Shown here piece after piece: positions 40,822 to 51,241 of a stretch of DNA of 64,000 bases (positions are counted from its first letter, which is position 1; each line of letters begins with the position of its first letter). The DNA lies in contig JAQDAD010000001.1 in assembly GCA_027682205.1 (NCBI GenBank), positions 124,001-188,000 on the forward strand. Reading direction: 5' to 3'. The notes beneath the pieces were generated by a model. The model searched no databases, was not told the DNA's origin, and saw only the letters and a program-made list of their open reading frames with translations. This stretch comes from Streptococcaceae bacterium AF54-32pH5A (GTDB lineage: Bacteria; Bacillota; Bacilli; Lactobacillales; Streptococcaceae). The translations under genes were made by a program, and so were the position numbers.

Positions 40822-42269
40822 TAACGAATCCTCTTTTCTAAGCGTTTCGCTAGTCTAGTCAAAAGCGTGATAATTACAAGATAGGAGATAGCAAGGATTG
40901 CATACATCTTGAAACTTTGGTAGTTACGGGCGATGATAATCTTACCTGTTTGGAAGAGTTCTACCAGACCGATAGCTGACACGATAGTTGTATCTTTCAA
41001 CGCAATAACGAACTGGTTGACGAAGTTTGGAAGCATTAGTTTAGTTGCTTGTGGCAAGATAATCTTACGCATGGTTTTTCCATAGGAGATACCAAGACTG
41101 CGGCTGGCTTCCATTTGTCCAACTGGAACGGCTTGGATACCACCACGAACGATTTCAGCAATATAAGCAGCTGAATTTAGCGAAAGGGCAATGGTACCAG
41201 CAACAAAGTCGTTAATTGGACTTTGTTGGCCTGTGACTGATTCGATAAGGTTTGGAATTCCCCAGAAGATGAAGGCTGCAAGAATCATCAAAGGAATACC
41301 ACGAATGACATCCACAAAAATCTCTGAAATAACTCTGAGTGATTTGTATGGACTAACGCTGAACATACCAAAGATAATCCCAATCACGATCGCAATCGCA
41401 AACGAGATAAGTGCTAAAGCGAGAGTGATTCCAAGCCCGCTAAGGAGTTGCTTGTAGTTGTTTTGAAGCAAACCCCAGATAGTGGTTTCGTCAACTGTAT
41501 TTGTAGAAGTAGTTGATGCTTCGCTGGCTAGATACTTGTCGAGAATTTTTTGAAATTCTCCGTTTGCTTTGAGGTTGGCAAGCCCCTTATTGAACATTTG
41601 GATCAATTCAGGATTACTGCCTTTCTTGACGGCAAAGGCTGTTTCGCCGATTGGAGTTCCAGCGATCGGCGTTTTCAACTTTTGACCTTGGTTAATCGAA
41701 TATTTGAGAACAGGCTCATCATCCATCACGGCATCGATAGCCCCAGTATTGAGACTGTCATACATTGATGCACCATCTGCAAAAGTTTTAATCTTGTAAC
41801 CGTATTTGCTTTGGTTCTCAGTAAGGAATGTTTGAGAAGCCGTCCCGTTTTTAACACCAACTGTCTTATCCTTGAGGTCTTCATAAGAAGCGATGGTACT
41901 GGATTCTTTTACACCGAGAATGGTATTAGCAGTGTAGTAGGAATCTGAGAAGTCAAACGTTGCTTTACGAGCGTCCGTAACAGACATTCCTGCGATAATA
42001 CCATCTGCTTGTCCAGCCTGAACGGCGCTAATGGCTGCATCAAATCCTGGGTTAGTAATCTCAATTTCAAAACCTTGATCCTTGGCAATAGCCTTGATCA
42101 AGTCCATATCAATACCAGTGTACTCGTTGCTTGAATTTTGAAATACGAAGGGAGCAAAAGATGAATCACTTGCAATAACATACTTAGATTTAACTGTGTC
42201 AGCTTTTACTACTCCTAGTGAGAAAATGGGAAATAAAATTAGCAAAAATGCTATGATTTTTTTCTTCAT
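40821..42269 (-). CDS. Amino-acid ABC transporter, fused substrate-binding and permease protein
   Basis: 482 residues from ATG 42269 (AAAGGAG upstream). An export signal [20 protein letters not shown] is followed by a family 3 solute-binding domain ([17 protein letters not shown] to about residue 255), then a membrane domain of the HisM type with [20 protein letters not shown], several helices and the EAA loop [20 protein letters not shown]. Such fusions in Gram-positive bacteria serve glutamine/glutamate uptake. It forms an operon with the ATPase. Confidence 0.92.
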   Translation of the reverse strand: MKKKIIAFLLILFPIFSLGVVKADTVKSKYVIASDSSFAPFVFQNSSNEYTGIDMDLIKAIAKDQGFEIEITNPGFDAAISAVQAGQADGIIAGMSVTDARKATFDFSDSYYTANTILGVKESSTIASYEDLKDKTVGVKNGTASQTFLTENQSKYGYKIKTFADGASMYDSLNTGAIDAVMDDEPVLKYSINQGQKLKTPIAGTPIGETAFAVKKGSNPELIQMFNKGLANLKANGEFQKILDKYLASEASTTSTNTVDETTIWGLLQNNYKQLLSGLGITLALALISFAIAIVIGIIFGMFSVSPYKSLRVISEIFVDVIRGIPLMILAAFIFWGIPNLIESVTGQQSPINDFVAGTIALSLNSAAYIAEIVRGGIQAVPVGQMEASRSLGISYGKTMRKIILPQATKLMLPNFVNQFVIALKDTTIVSAIGLVELFQTGKIIIARNYQSFKMYAILAISYLVIITLLTRLAKRLEKRIR

Positions 42270-42380
42270 TTTTAGTCTCCTTTCCGAATATTTTTTCATT
42301 ATATCAGAAAAAGGTAGAAAAAGCAAATTTCAAGGACTTATATGTCAGAAGATATAACATCGAAGCTCTTTATTCCTTTA

Positions 42381-42408
42381 TTGAATTGCCACTACAAAGT
42401 GCTATAAT
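42381..42408 (+). promoter_or_regulatory. Promoter of the CPBP protease gene
   Basis: TTGAAT (42381-42386), a 16-base spacer and TATAAT (42403-42408), followed 35 bases later by the start with an AGG site. Confidence 0.7.
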
Positions 42409-42442
42409 AATAGCATATAATAGAAGAAATGAGGGTAGGAAC

Positions 42443-43396
42443 ATGAAGAATAAAAGAATATTTAAAGACTTCCAAGCTTCAAAAATGAGTTTAAATATCT
42501 ACACAAGCCCCTTGTTAGCCTTTGTTTTTGTCTTTATAGGAGAGTTTGTTGCATATACTTTGTATGGTATTAGCTTGTTAGCTCTTATCGGACTTGCTAG
42601 AAATTTTGGAGAGGCTGGTCAAAATCTTGCAACCTACTTGCAGACCTTGCAGGAGAGCTTGACGGATAAAACAAGTGACTTTCGTTTAATTTTAGAATTG
42701 CTGGCCTTTGGTTTTATACTCAACACTGTATTCAGATGGACTAGAAAAATTGAGAAAAGACCTATTCGAACTTTAGGATTTTATAGAGAGAATTTCTTCA
42801 GCAATTTTCTTAAAGGATTTGGCCTAGGTTTGGCACTTTTTCTTCTGACCTTGTTAGGTTTGGTGGGCTTAGGGCAATATCGTTTGGAGTCCATTCACTT
42901 GAATCCTTATTCGCTTACTTTTGTTGTCTTTACTATCCCATTTTGGATTTTACAGGGGACAGCAGAAGAAGTGGTGTCCCGTGCTTGGCTCCTACCTCAA
43001 TTGGCCTCAAGAACAAATCTAAAACTTGCTGTTGTTATATCTAGCATATTTTTTACCCTGCTTCATATGGGGAATTCTGGTTTAACACCTCTATCTCTAG
43101 TGAATCTCTTTTTATTCGGGATTGCCATGGCTCTTTACCTTCTCAAAACCGATACAGTTTGGGGTATTGCAGGTATTCATGGGGCTTGGAATTTTGCTCA
43201 AGGAAATCTCTTTGGGATTTTAGTTAGTGGACAACCATCAGGAACGTCTCTAATGACCTTTTTACCACAAGGCAATCAAGGATGGTTATCAGGTAGTTCT
43301 TTTGGCATAGAAGGTTCTATCATGACAAGTCTGGTATTGCTATTGCTGATTGTCTATCTCGCTTATCAATTAAAGAAAGAAAATGAAAGGATGTGA
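42443..43396 (+). CDS. CPBP family intramembrane metalloprotease
   Basis: 317 residues from ATG 42443, which follows GAGGGTAGGAAC. About eight hydrophobic segments. The CPBP (Abi) motifs are visible: GTAEEVVSRAWLLPQLA (EExxxR), FFTLLHMGN (FxxxH) and GIAGIHGAWNFAQGN (HxxxN). Members are Rce1-like membrane proteases; some streptococcal ones protect against self-made bacteriocins. The operon appears to hold only this gene before uvrB. Confidence 0.88.
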   Translation: MKNKRIFKDFQASKMSLNIYTSPLLAFVFVFIGEFVAYTLYGISLLALIGLARNFGEAGQNLATYLQTLQESLTDKTSDFRLILELLAFGFILNTVFRWTRKIEKRPIRTLGFYRENFFSNFLKGFGLGLALFLLTLLGLVGLGQYRLESIHLNPYSLTFVVFTIPFWILQGTAEEVVSRAWLLPQLASRTNLKLAVVISSIFFTLLHMGNSGLTPLSLVNLFLFGIAMALYLLKTDTVWGIAGIHGAWNFAQGNLFGILVSGQPSGTSLMTFLPQGNQGWLSGSSFGIEGSIMTSLVLLLLIVYLAYQLKKENERM

Positions 43397-43472
43397 CTTG
43401 GGTCCGTCCTTTTCTTCGTGAAAATGCTACAAGTATGCTAAAATAGGAATAGAAAATCGAGAGAGGATTCTT

Positions 43473-45461
43473 ATGATCAATCGAATTACAGACAATCAAT
43501 TTAAACTAGTATCAAAATACCAACCTTCAGGAGACCAACCCCAAGCTATCGAGCAGTTGGTTGATAATATCGAAGGTGGAGAAAAAGCTCAGATTCTGAT
43601 GGGGGCGACTGGTACTGGGAAGACTTATACCATGAGTCAGGTCATTTCCAAGGTCAATAAACCAACTTTGGTCATTGCCCATAACAAAACCCTAGCTGGT
43701 CAGCTCTATGGAGAATTTAAGGAATTTTTCCCTGAAAATGCTGTTGAGTACTTTGTATCCTACTATGATTATTACCAGCCAGAGGCCTATGTACCTTCTA
43801 GCGATACCTACATTGAGAAGGACAGTTCTGTTAATGACGAGATTGACAAGCTCCGCCACTCAGCGACTTCCGCCCTTCTGGAGCGTAATGATGTCATTGT
43901 CGTTGCCTCGGTCTCTTGTATCTACGGTCTGGGTTCGCCCAAGGAATATGCTGATAGCGTCGTAAGTCTCCGTCCGGGTCTTGAGATTTCTCGTGACAAA
44001 CTCTTGAATGACTTGGTCGATATACAGTTTGAGCGTAATGACATTGATTTCCAACGGGGAAGATTTCGTGTGCGTGGGGATGTGGTGGAGATTTTCCCAG
44101 CTTCCCGAGATGAACACGCCTTTCGAGTAGAATTCTTTGGAGACGAAATTGACCGTATTCGTGAAGTTGAGGCTCTGACAGGTCAGGTGTTGGGAGAAGT
44201 GGATCATCTGGCGATTTTCCCCGCTACTCACTTTGTGACCAATGATGATCACATGGAAGTTGCTATTGCCAAGATTCAGGCGGAGTTGGAGGAGCAGTTA
44301 GCTGTCTTTGAAAAGGAAGGCAAACTGCTAGAAGCCCAGCGTTTGAAGCAACGGACAGAGTATGATATCGAGATGTTGCGTGAGATGGGTTATACAAATG
44401 GGGTTGAGAACTACTCACGTCACATGGATGGTCGTAGCGAAGGAGAGCCTCCTTATACGCTTCTTGACTTCTTCCCAGATGAGTTCTTAATCATGATTGA
44501 CGAGAGCCACATGACCATGGGGCAGATCAAGGGAATGTATAATGGAGACCGTTCGCGTAAGGAAATGCTGGTTAATTATGGTTTCCGTCTACCGTCTGCC
44601 TTGGACAATCGTCCTCTCCGTCGAGAGGAGTTTGAGAGTCATGTTCACCAGATTATTTATGTTTCAGCGACACCTGGTGACTATGAAAATGAACAGACCG
44701 AGACAGTGATTGAACAAATTATTCGTCCAACGGGACTCTTGGATCCAGAGGTGGAAGTCCGTCCAACTATGGGGCAAATTGATGATCTCTTAGGCGAAAT
44801 AAATGCCCGTGTTGAAAAGAATGAACGAACCTTTATTACCACTTTGACTAAGAAAATGGCAGAAGACTTGACCGACTACTTCAAGGAAATGGGCATCAAG
44901 GTCAAGTATATGCACTCGGATATCAAGACCTTGGAACGGACGGAGATTATCCGTGACCTGCGTTTGGGTGTCTTTGATGTCTTGGTCGGAATCAACCTCC
45001 TCCGTGAAGGGATTGACGTTCCTGAAGTAAGCTTGGTTGCTATTTTAGACGCTGATAAGGAAGGTTTCCTTCGTAACGAACGTGGCTTAATCCAGACCAT
45101 TGGACGTGCTGCTCGTAACAGCGAAGGGCATGTCATCATGTATGCGGATACGATGACTCAGTCTATGCAACGTGCTATTGATGAAACGGCCCGCCGTCGG
45201 AAAATCCAGATGGCTTATAATGAAGAACATGGTATTGTGCCACAAACTATTAAGAAGGAAATCCGTGACCTAATCGCCGTAACCAAGGCAGTTGCTAAGG
45301 AAGAGGACAAGGAAGTTGACATCAACAGCCTCAACAAACAAGAGCGCAAAGAATTAGTCAAGAAACTAGAAAAACAAATGCAGGAAGCCGTCGAAGTGCT
45401 TGATTTTGAACTGGCAGCTCAGATCCGTGATATGATGCTAGAAGTCAAGGTGTTGGATTAG
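43473..45461 (+). CDS. uvrB: Excinuclease ABC subunit B
   Basis: UvrB is the damage-verifying helicase-like subunit of nucleotide excision repair, loading with UvrA and positioning UvrC. 662 residues: Walker [12 protein letters not shown], the beta-hairpin region with [12 protein letters not shown], Walker-B-like IDESHM, helicase motifs [20 protein letters not shown] and QTIGRAARN, and a C-terminal UvrC-binding UVR domain ([10 protein letters not shown]). An extended -10 element (TGCTAAAAT) precedes it. Confidence 0.98.
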   Translation: MINRITDNQFKLVSKYQPSGDQPQAIEQLVDNIEGGEKAQILMGATGTGKTYTMSQVISKVNKPTLVIAHNKTLAGQLYGEFKEFFPENAVEYFVSYYDYYQPEAYVPSSDTYIEKDSSVNDEIDKLRHSATSALLERNDVIVVASVSCIYGLGSPKEYADSVVSLRPGLEISRDKLLNDLVDIQFERNDIDFQRGRFRVRGDVVEIFPASRDEHAFRVEFFGDEIDRIREVEALTGQVLGEVDHLAIFPATHFVTNDDHMEVAIAKIQAELEEQLAVFEKEGKLLEAQRLKQRTEYDIEMLREMGYTNGVENYSRHMDGRSEGEPPYTLLDFFPDEFLIMIDESHMTMGQIKGMYNGDRSRKEMLVNYGFRLPSALDNRPLRREEFESHVHQIIYVSATPGDYENEQTETVIEQIIRPTGLLDPEVEVRPTMGQIDDLLGEINARVEKNERTFITTLTKKMAEDLTDYFKEMGIKVKYMHSDIKTLERTEIIRDLRLGVFDVLVGINLLREGIDVPEVSLVAILDADKEGFLRNERGLIQTIGRAARNSEGHVIMYADTMTQSMQRAIDETARRRKIQMAYNEEHGIVPQTIKKEIRDLIAVTKAVAKEEDKEVDINSLNKQERKELVKKLEKQMQEAVEVLDFELAAQIRDMMLEVKVLD

Positions 45462-45480
45462 AATTTTAAAAGGAAATAAA

Positions 45481-47316
45481 ATGGAAGTGTTAAATTATTT
45501 TACAGGTAAATTTAGTGCATCTGAATTAAAGAATCATTTTGACTCGTTGGACGAAAATAAACTGAAATCCGAACTTGAAATCTTTATTAATCAATATTTA
45601 GAGTTATCTGAAGAATAACAATTAAAATATGCAGACAAGGTTCTGTATGTTTGTATGAATTTAATAGAAAAAATAGGTAAGATCGCAGCAAAAAATATAT
45701 TAGTTACACTAAATAAAATATTATTAAATAATGTCCAGTCATTTAATTGGTTTGGAAGTCTTGGATATTTCATGATTTTGTATAGATATTTATTCTTTAC
45801 AATGGAATATGAAGAATATTCTATATTATTTGAAGATGAAAGTTATTTTTTAAGAATCCTTGAATTAGTGTTAGATGATGGTTTTGAGGAAACTAAATCA
45901 CTCGTTTTTAGCATACTTATGGTTTTTTATAAATTATTTGAACAAAATAGTTTACCAGAAGAAAGAAGAATCTATTTTAAGAGGAAATATGAATCATTGA
46001 TCAGATTTATATTTGAAAATAATGGTTTTGAAAATGCTATATATGGGTATTTTCGATTAGATGAGCTTGTTTCAATTTTTCAATTTGAGCACTTAAAGAC
46101 AATTAATAATTATTATATCAATAACCCTCAATCTGATTCTGTTGGGAAATATTTGGATTTTATGTCAAGACGCTTTGATGTTGTAATTAAAGATTCGATT
46201 GATGTTGTTCGAAAGATAGCAGAAGAAAATGATTCGGATATCATCCGCAACCAAGCTATTAAGTTAATTGAGAAGTATGATAATGATTATTTAAATGAGC
46301 AAAGTGATTCAGAATTTATCCTGTCATCGGAAGCTAATCAACTTTTAAAACAAGCGGATAAGATTATATACTATATACGTTCTAAATTGACTGTTGATGC
46401 AAATGAGTTGAAAGAAATTGGTTCCTTTGGACATTATACTAAGATTGATACTTTAACAAACTACCTCATAAAAGCCGACTGGAAAAATGAAAATAATTCT
46501 GAAACTCAACCTCCATTTTTACGACTTACTAATCTAAAACAGTTAAACGACCCGATGGAAGGAAGAGTAATATATGATTATTTGGGTATAGATAATACGT
46601 TTTTCCAACAATATCAAACTTCCAATGTTTTTATATCTTCTCTAACCACGGTATCTGATAGTTTACCTATGTGGAAGGAATATGCAGATTCATCTCAGGG
46701 AGCATTCCTTGAATATGATCTGTCTTATCTTGAAGATATAGTTGCTCATAAATCGATAGAGTTTGTTAAAGTTCATTACTTAGATTTGAATTCTGGCGCT
46801 AAAGATGAATCAGATGTTGGTAAAGCTCTAGATAATCTAAAACAAATTTTTGAAAAAATGCAAGAGTTTGAAGGTGAAACTCCACTAAGTGACTTGGCGG
46901 AGAAATTAAAAAAGATTTCTTATCTTTTTAAAGTGAAAGATTACGAATATGAGATGGAGTATCGTATTCTAATTAATCTAGATGATACTTCTGTAAAAAC
47001 ACTTATTGAAAATCATAATAAAAGTTTAGATAAAGATAAGGATTTATTAAATGAAAAGTACCTGAAGAAAGAAGAAATTGGGTTAGAAGTTTTTGATAAA
47101 GTTAACTATAACGATTTTAGGAAGTATATCGTATTAAGCCCGAAAGATAATGGTAGATATGATTTATTTGTATACATCAATCTGGCTCCTTTGAAATACT
47201 CAAAAGTTATTCTAGGGCCGAAGGTTACGGATGCAGACTATATTGCTCCTTATCTCAAACTTGCCAATCCTGATATAGAGATAGAAAGTTCGAAGATCCC
47301 TTATCGTTCAGTATAG
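45481..47316 (+). pseudogene. DUF2971-type protein, split by an in-frame TAA
   Basis: From ATG 45481 (AAAAGGAAA upstream) the frame encodes MEVLNYFTGKFSASELKNHF and EIFINQYLELSEE, then TAA (45616-45618), and continues in the same frame QLKYADKVLYVCMNLIEKI through to 47316: 611 codons in all. The second part alone is open for 553 residues from ATG 45655, but lacks a good ribosome site. The C-terminal third has the DUF2971 pattern (LRLTNLKQLNDPMEGR, VFISSLTTVSDSLPMWKEYA, EYRILINL). DUF2971 proteins are often found with defence genes; the role is unknown. Confidence 0.7.
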
Positions 47317-47372
47317 AAAAAATTAAAGCTTCAAAGAAATTATAATCTTTTATTAATAAGGAGAAGCAAGTA

Positions 47373-48245
47373 ATGAAAAAATGGTTACTGTTAATTTTCT
47401 GTATTATAAATATTGTCCCTTTATTCTTTATTCTACGTTTTGCCTTCCTTATCTTTACAACAACTTATGATATTTTTCCTGAAGCAAATCAAGCGGAAGT
47501 AGAGACAGCAGTAAGAAGAACCCTTGATTTGTATGGTTTTAAAGGAGATATGAAGGTTACGAAGTTTTCTAGAGATAAATGGACTTCTGAAAAATACAAA
47601 ATTGAATACAATTATAGTGAAGAGGTTGATGGAAGTAGAGTCACTGTGAGACATGCCTTGTTTTATCGTCCAAAGTCCTCGAAATACAATCCCCAAAAGA
47701 CTGATGAAGAACTAGCCTATGATGGGACTACGAAAACCATGTTACAAGAATTTTCAGGCATGGCTCATAAACTACTCAACCAGCATCCTGTCAGTGTTTC
47801 TAATAAAGACAAGGTAGAGAGTTTTTTCAAGCAATATGAAAATCCAAATCTAGAATATGTGAATAGTTACTGGAGTGTCGATACTGAATCTGAAAATATC
47901 CAAGACTATTATGCTCTCATTGAAAAGAACCGTAAGGAAGGGAAAGCTTTTCAAGGTTTATATGATCTCCCTATTGATGAATTCTTAGAAAAAGAAATGA
48001 TTAAAGGATACATCATCTATCGCGATATTGTTTTAGAAGAGGGTGAGAAAGATTATTTTGATAGCAAGGGCGGTCTGAAAGAGTTTATCAAGAATGGAGT
48101 AGATAATGCAGAGTTGCCAGATGCCCTTTATTCTGTTTCTTACTACTATTCTGGTAAAACTGGTAAAAGTTATCGTTCGGGCCCTAGTGTCCCTTTAAAG
48201 GTTCAAAATCATAAGATGCTTTATTATGGAAGTAATTTAAACTAA
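47373..48245 (+). CDS. Membrane-anchored protein of unknown function
   Basis: 290 residues with one N-terminal membrane helix (WLLLIFCIINIVPLFFILRF) and an extracellular domain of mixed strands and helices. TVRRTLDLYGFKGDMKVTKF-like start of the soluble part and several KDxF segments are visible, with no recognised motif. AAGGAG precedes the ATG. It is followed after about 100 bases by another membrane-protein gene; no family assigned. Confidence 0.6.
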   Translation: MKKWLLLIFCIINIVPLFFILRFAFLIFTTTYDIFPEANQAEVETAVRRTLDLYGFKGDMKVTKFSRDKWTSEKYKIEYNYSEEVDGSRVTVRHALFYRPKSSKYNPQKTDEELAYDGTTKTMLQEFSGMAHKLLNQHPVSVSNKDKVESFFKQYENPNLEYVNSYWSVDTESENIQDYYALIEKNRKEGKAFQGLYDLPIDEFLEKEMIKGYIIYRDIVLEEGEKDYFDSKGGLKEFIKNGVDNAELPDALYSVSYYYSGKTGKSYRSGPSVPLKVQNHKMLYYGSNLN

Positions 48246-48350
48246 AAATTTTATATGTAACAATTTGTGTTAAAATAATGGCTGAGATAATTTAAAAGTG
48301 ATAGATATTAGTCATTAGTTAGTAGTTTGAATTTAAAGGAGAAATAAATA

Positions 48351-48893
48351 GTGAAAAATTCGAGTACTTTTAACAAGCTTATTTATACTGTCCTATATTC
48401 CTTACTGATAGCATTTGTTATTGTTCATGTCCTATTATGGTCATTTGGTTTATCATTTACTCCGATTATTTGGGATATTTGGCTCTTTCTCCTGATTTTA
48501 ACTTTCTATATTCGCTTTTTGAGGTCCTTTGCAATTCTTGATCTTCTATTTGGGATATTTGGACTGAAATTTATTCCCATAGCGTGGAATACAAAGCTTT
48601 TTGTTCCAATTATCCTCTCTATTTCGCATATTTTTATTTACTTTTTAAAGAAGAAATATCGCTTCCTTGAAGGAGTGCGCAGTGCGATTTGTAGTTTTTA
48701 TATCTGGTTATTTGTAATTGTCGTTTTCGTCTTTATTCCAAATCCTCCTGTTCCAATCACGATTGATTATGAAGTTAGGGAACAAGAAATTGTCATTAAA
48801 AAAGGATATTTGCTTCATGATGTATACTATTATCATGAGTTGATTAATCCCTTTATCATGAAATCTGATATTAAGTTCGAAGAAGTCATATAA
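48351..48893 (+). CDS. Multi-pass membrane protein of unknown function
   Basis: 180 residues, start GTG 48351 with AAAGGAG upstream. Four or five hydrophobic helices: LIYTVLYSLLIAFVIVHVLL, IWDIWLFLLILTFYIRFL, LFVPIILSISHIFIYFL and SFYIWLFVIVVFVFIP, then a short external tail. Gene and neighbour 47373 could form a pair. Function unknown. Confidence 0.55.
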   Translation: MKNSSTFNKLIYTVLYSLLIAFVIVHVLLWSFGLSFTPIIWDIWLFLLILTFYIRFLRSFAILDLLFGIFGLKFIPIAWNTKLFVPIILSISHIFIYFLKKKYRFLEGVRSAICSFYIWLFVIVVFVFIPNPPVPITIDYEVREQEIVIKKGYLLHDVYYYHELINPFIMKSDIKFEEVI

Positions 48894-48916
48894 CAAATTA
48901 GAAAGTGAGTAAATTT

Positions 48917-49384
48917 ATGTCCCGTGCGCAAGCAACCATTTTAACCAATATCTGTCTGATTGAAGACATTGAAACCAAGCGTGTAGTCATGCAGTATCGT
49001 TCGCCCGAAAGCAACCGCTGGTCTGGTTATGCCTTTCCTGGAGGTCATGTAGAAAATGGCGAGGCTTTCGCAGAGTCTGTCATTCGTGAAATCTATGAAG
49101 AAACAGGTCTGACGATCCAAAATCCCCAACTGGTCGGTATTAAAAATTGGCCTCTGGATACAGGCGGGCGCTACATTGTCTTTTGTTATAAGGCGACCAA
49201 GTTTACTGGAACTCTTCAATCATCAGAAGAAGGGGAAGTTTCTTGGGTACAAAAAGACCAGATTCCAAACTTGGATCTGGCCTATGATATGTTACCTTTG
49301 ATGGAAATGATGGAAGCGCCTGATAAGTCGGAGTTTTTCTACCTCCACCGTACTGAAGATGGCTGGGAAAAGAAAATCTTCTAG
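48917..49384 (+). CDS. NUDIX hydrolase (MutT/8-oxo-dGTP-diphosphatase type)
   Basis: 155 residues from ATG 48917 (an in-frame GTG at 48905 lacks a site). The NUDIX box GGHVENGEAFAESVIREIYE plus ETG is complete (GX5EX7REUXEEXGU). The protein closely resembles a conserved pneumococcal MutT/NUDIX protein. NUDIX enzymes hydrolyse nucleoside diphosphates linked to another moiety; substrate not predictable. It converges on niaR. Confidence 0.88.
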   Translation: MSRAQATILTNICLIEDIETKRVVMQYRSPESNRWSGYAFPGGHVENGEAFAESVIREIYEETGLTIQNPQLVGIKNWPLDTGGRYIVFCYKATKFTGTLQSSEEGEVSWVQKDQIPNLDLAYDMLPLMEMMEAPDKSEFFYLHRTEDGWEKKIF

Positions 49385-49896
49385 TCTTTTACTAAATAAC
49401 CAAGTTGATCCAAGGCCTCCTCGATATAGTGGAGGTCTTGTTGTGCTTCAGCTTCAACAAGGTGGTAATGGATGCCGTCTGTCAATTCAGAAAGTGGTTT
49501 AAAGTCAGAATTTTCAACTTGTTCCAGAAAGTGCTGGACATCTCGACGACAGGTAAGTTTGAGCAGAGTTTCAATTTCACCATAAACGGGATGATCAATT
49601 AAGATATTTTGAACGCGTCCGCCATTATCTACAATAGCTAGAAGTTCCTGCCCGATTTCTTCCAGTTCATGTTTCACTTTAAAGAGTTTGTGAACGTAGG
49701 GGCTGGCATCATTTTCTTTATAGATATAGCCACGATTGGTGGATAGGATAGGAGCACCATCGGCTCTCAAGATGGCAATGTCTTGGACGATAATTTGGCG
49801 CGTGACATGAAAGTGTTCAGCCAGAGTTTGACCATTGAGAGCTTTTGGTGACTCTTTTAAAAGTTTGAGAAGAGCTTGTTTGCGATCTTTTGTCAT
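49381..49896 (-). CDS. niaR: Niacin-responsive repressor NiaR
   Basis: 171 residues. An N-terminal HTH_11 domain (DRKQALLKLLKESPKALNGQ, TLAEHFHVTRQIIVQDIAIL) is followed by a 3H domain with conserved histidines (SPYVHKLFKVKHE, DHPVYGEIETLL, GIHYHLVEAE). NiaR represses niacin uptake and NAD synthesis genes when nicotinic acid is present. The next gene upstream, niaX, is its expected target, and both are cotranscribed on the minus strand. Its end overlaps the NUDIX gene end by four bases. Confidence 0.9.
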   Translation of the reverse strand: MTKDRKQALLKLLKESPKALNGQTLAEHFHVTRQIIVQDIAILRADGAPILSTNRGYIYKENDASPYVHKLFKVKHELEEIGQELLAIVDNGGRVQNILIDHPVYGEIETLLKLTCRRDVQHFLEQVENSDFKPLSELTDGIHYHLVEAEAQQDLHYIEEALDQLGYLVKD

Positions 49897-49907
49897 AGCT
49901 TTTTCTT

Positions 49908-50435
49908 TTAGCGACGTTTTCGAAGCACTTTATAGACAGCTAGTGCTAATGTATAGTCTACCATACTATGAACGATTGTGCCAAATCCAACTAGGACAAA
50001 GAGAACATAAAACATATTTTCAACGTTAGTCCCTGAAGTGGCATAGAAGATGATACAAGCCAGTACTTCAGCGATAGCATGAACAACACCCAAAACAAAG
50101 TTAAAAATCCAAGATGCTTTTGGTTTATCCAAGGTTTCAGGGAATTTTTTTAAGTAAAATGCTCCCAAAATACCAAAAACGATGTGAGAAAAGGCGCGCA
50201 GTACGATAACCATAGGGTAGCCTGCCATCAGGAAACCGAGACTAGAAGCGATGATCACAAAACCAGCCATCAAAGGTGAGAGAAACATAGCAATAAAGAT
50301 GGCGATATGGCTTCCTAAAGTGTAAGAAGCTGGTGGGATGACGATTTTAAAAGGCATAATGATCGGAATCAAAATTGCGATTGCTGTGAGTAGTGCAGTC
50401 ATGGTCATAAACTGCGTTTTTTTTCGTATATCCAT
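49908..50435 (-). CDS. niaX: Niacin ECF transporter substrate-binding component NiaX
   Basis: 175 residues from ATG 50435 with GGAGG five bases before it. Five or six membrane helices: MTMTALLTAIAILIPIIMPF, YTLGSHIAIFIAMFLSPLMA and others. The S component binds nicotinic acid and works with the shared EcfAA'T energising module encoded elsewhere. Next to niaR and under a palindromic operator, consistent with niacin control. Confidence 0.87.
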   Translation of the reverse strand: MDIRKKTQFMTMTALLTAIAILIPIIMPFKIVIPPASYTLGSHIAIFIAMFLSPLMAGFVIIASSLGFLMAGYPMVIVLRAFSHIVFGILGAFYLKKFPETLDKPKASWIFNFVLGVVHAIAEVLACIIFYATSGTNVENMFYVLFVLVGFGTIVHSMVDYTLALAVYKVLRKRR

Positions 50436-50456
50436 AAGAACCTCCATTTATCTGTA

Positions 50457-50470
50457 TATACACAAGTATA
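50457..50470. promoter_or_regulatory. Candidate NiaR operator in the niaX promoter
   Basis: A perfect palindrome TATAC-ACAA-GTATA overlaps the -10 box of niaX. NiaR regulates niaX in streptococci, so this is the probable site. I cannot verify the consensus from memory. Confidence 0.5.
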
Positions 50471-50496
50471 GTACAATAAAAAGATAGACATGTCAA
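50468..50496 (-). promoter_or_regulatory. niaX-niaR promoter
   Basis: On the minus strand TTGACA (50491-50496), a 17-base spacer and TACTAT (50468-50473), 33 bases upstream of the niaX start. Confidence 0.75.
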
Positions 50497-50499
50497 GAA

Positions 50500-50670
50500 T
50501 TTATTTTGATTTCATTGGAAATTTTCAAAAGTATGGGTGGTAGATTCAAAGGATTTTCATATATTTTCAAAATTTTGAACGAATGACTCCTTGGTAAATA
50601 ACCATTTATGGATAGAAGATGAGCCTTTACTGGTGAAAACTAAAATTCCACCTTCAAGGCTGAAAGTGGA
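50500..50670. other. Intergenic region, terminator of panT operon
   Basis: Contains TTCCACTTTCAGCC and, 3' on the minus strand, its partner CTTCAAGGCTGAAAGTGGAA region (50650-50672), forming a hairpin after the panT stop. No gene seen. Confidence 0.5.
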
Positions 50671-50677
50671 ATTATGT

Positions 50678-51241
50678 TTATTTCTTCAAGGTTTCGAGAC
50701 GTGGGACAATTGCTGCCGTTAGAACTGCAGAGATGACGAGTTCAGCAATTGAGTTTGTAGAGATAACCGTTGCCAGGAGTTTTTGGATATTACCGTTGAA
50801 GACATTTCCAAAAAGAAAGAAGATTCCCCCAAGTACAAAGACGGTGTTGGTAAGGGAACCGAGAGCACCAGCAATGATGAGACCCGTTCTGTTTTTCAAT
50901 AATTTATAAACTAGGTAAGGAGTCAGACCAATCAAAATGCGAGGTAGGATGGCGATCATTGCGGAATAGATGTTTCCGTTTGGTACAAAAGGTGAGAATA
51001 GATAGCTAGTTGGAAGGATTGTAATCGTGTTAACCGTTAAGCTAAGTAGCCCCATCAAGAAACCAAGTGTAACACCAACTCGCGGGCCGTAAATAATACT
51101 AGCAATGATTACTGGAATATGAACGATAGTTGGTTTGATTGGAAATGGGAAAAGATTAAATAGGAGAGAGCTCAAAAAGTGGATAACGAGCATGGTCGCA
51201 AAAAAGATAGCAATTGGGGCAATGTTAGAGCGTTTGTTCAT
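50678..51241 (-). CDS. panT: Pantothenate ECF transporter S component
   Basis: 187 residues with five or six membrane helices (IAIFFATMLVIHFLSSLLFN, VHIPVIIASIIYGPRVGVTL, LVISAVLTAAIVP). The pattern TIVHIPVIIASIIYGPRVG is typical of ECF S components of the PanT type. Position directly downstream of coaB and coaC, the next CoA genes, supports pantothenate as substrate. It overlaps the end of coaC by 17 bases. Confidence 0.75.
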   Translation of the reverse strand: MNKRSNIAPIAIFFATMLVIHFLSSLLFNLFPFPIKPTIVHIPVIIASIIYGPRVGVTLGFLMGLLSLTVNTITILPTSYLFSPFVPNGNIYSAMIAILPRILIGLTPYLVYKLLKNRTGLIIAGALGSLTNTVFVLGGIFFLFGNVFNGNIQKLLATVISTNSIAELVISAVLTAAIVPRLETLKK

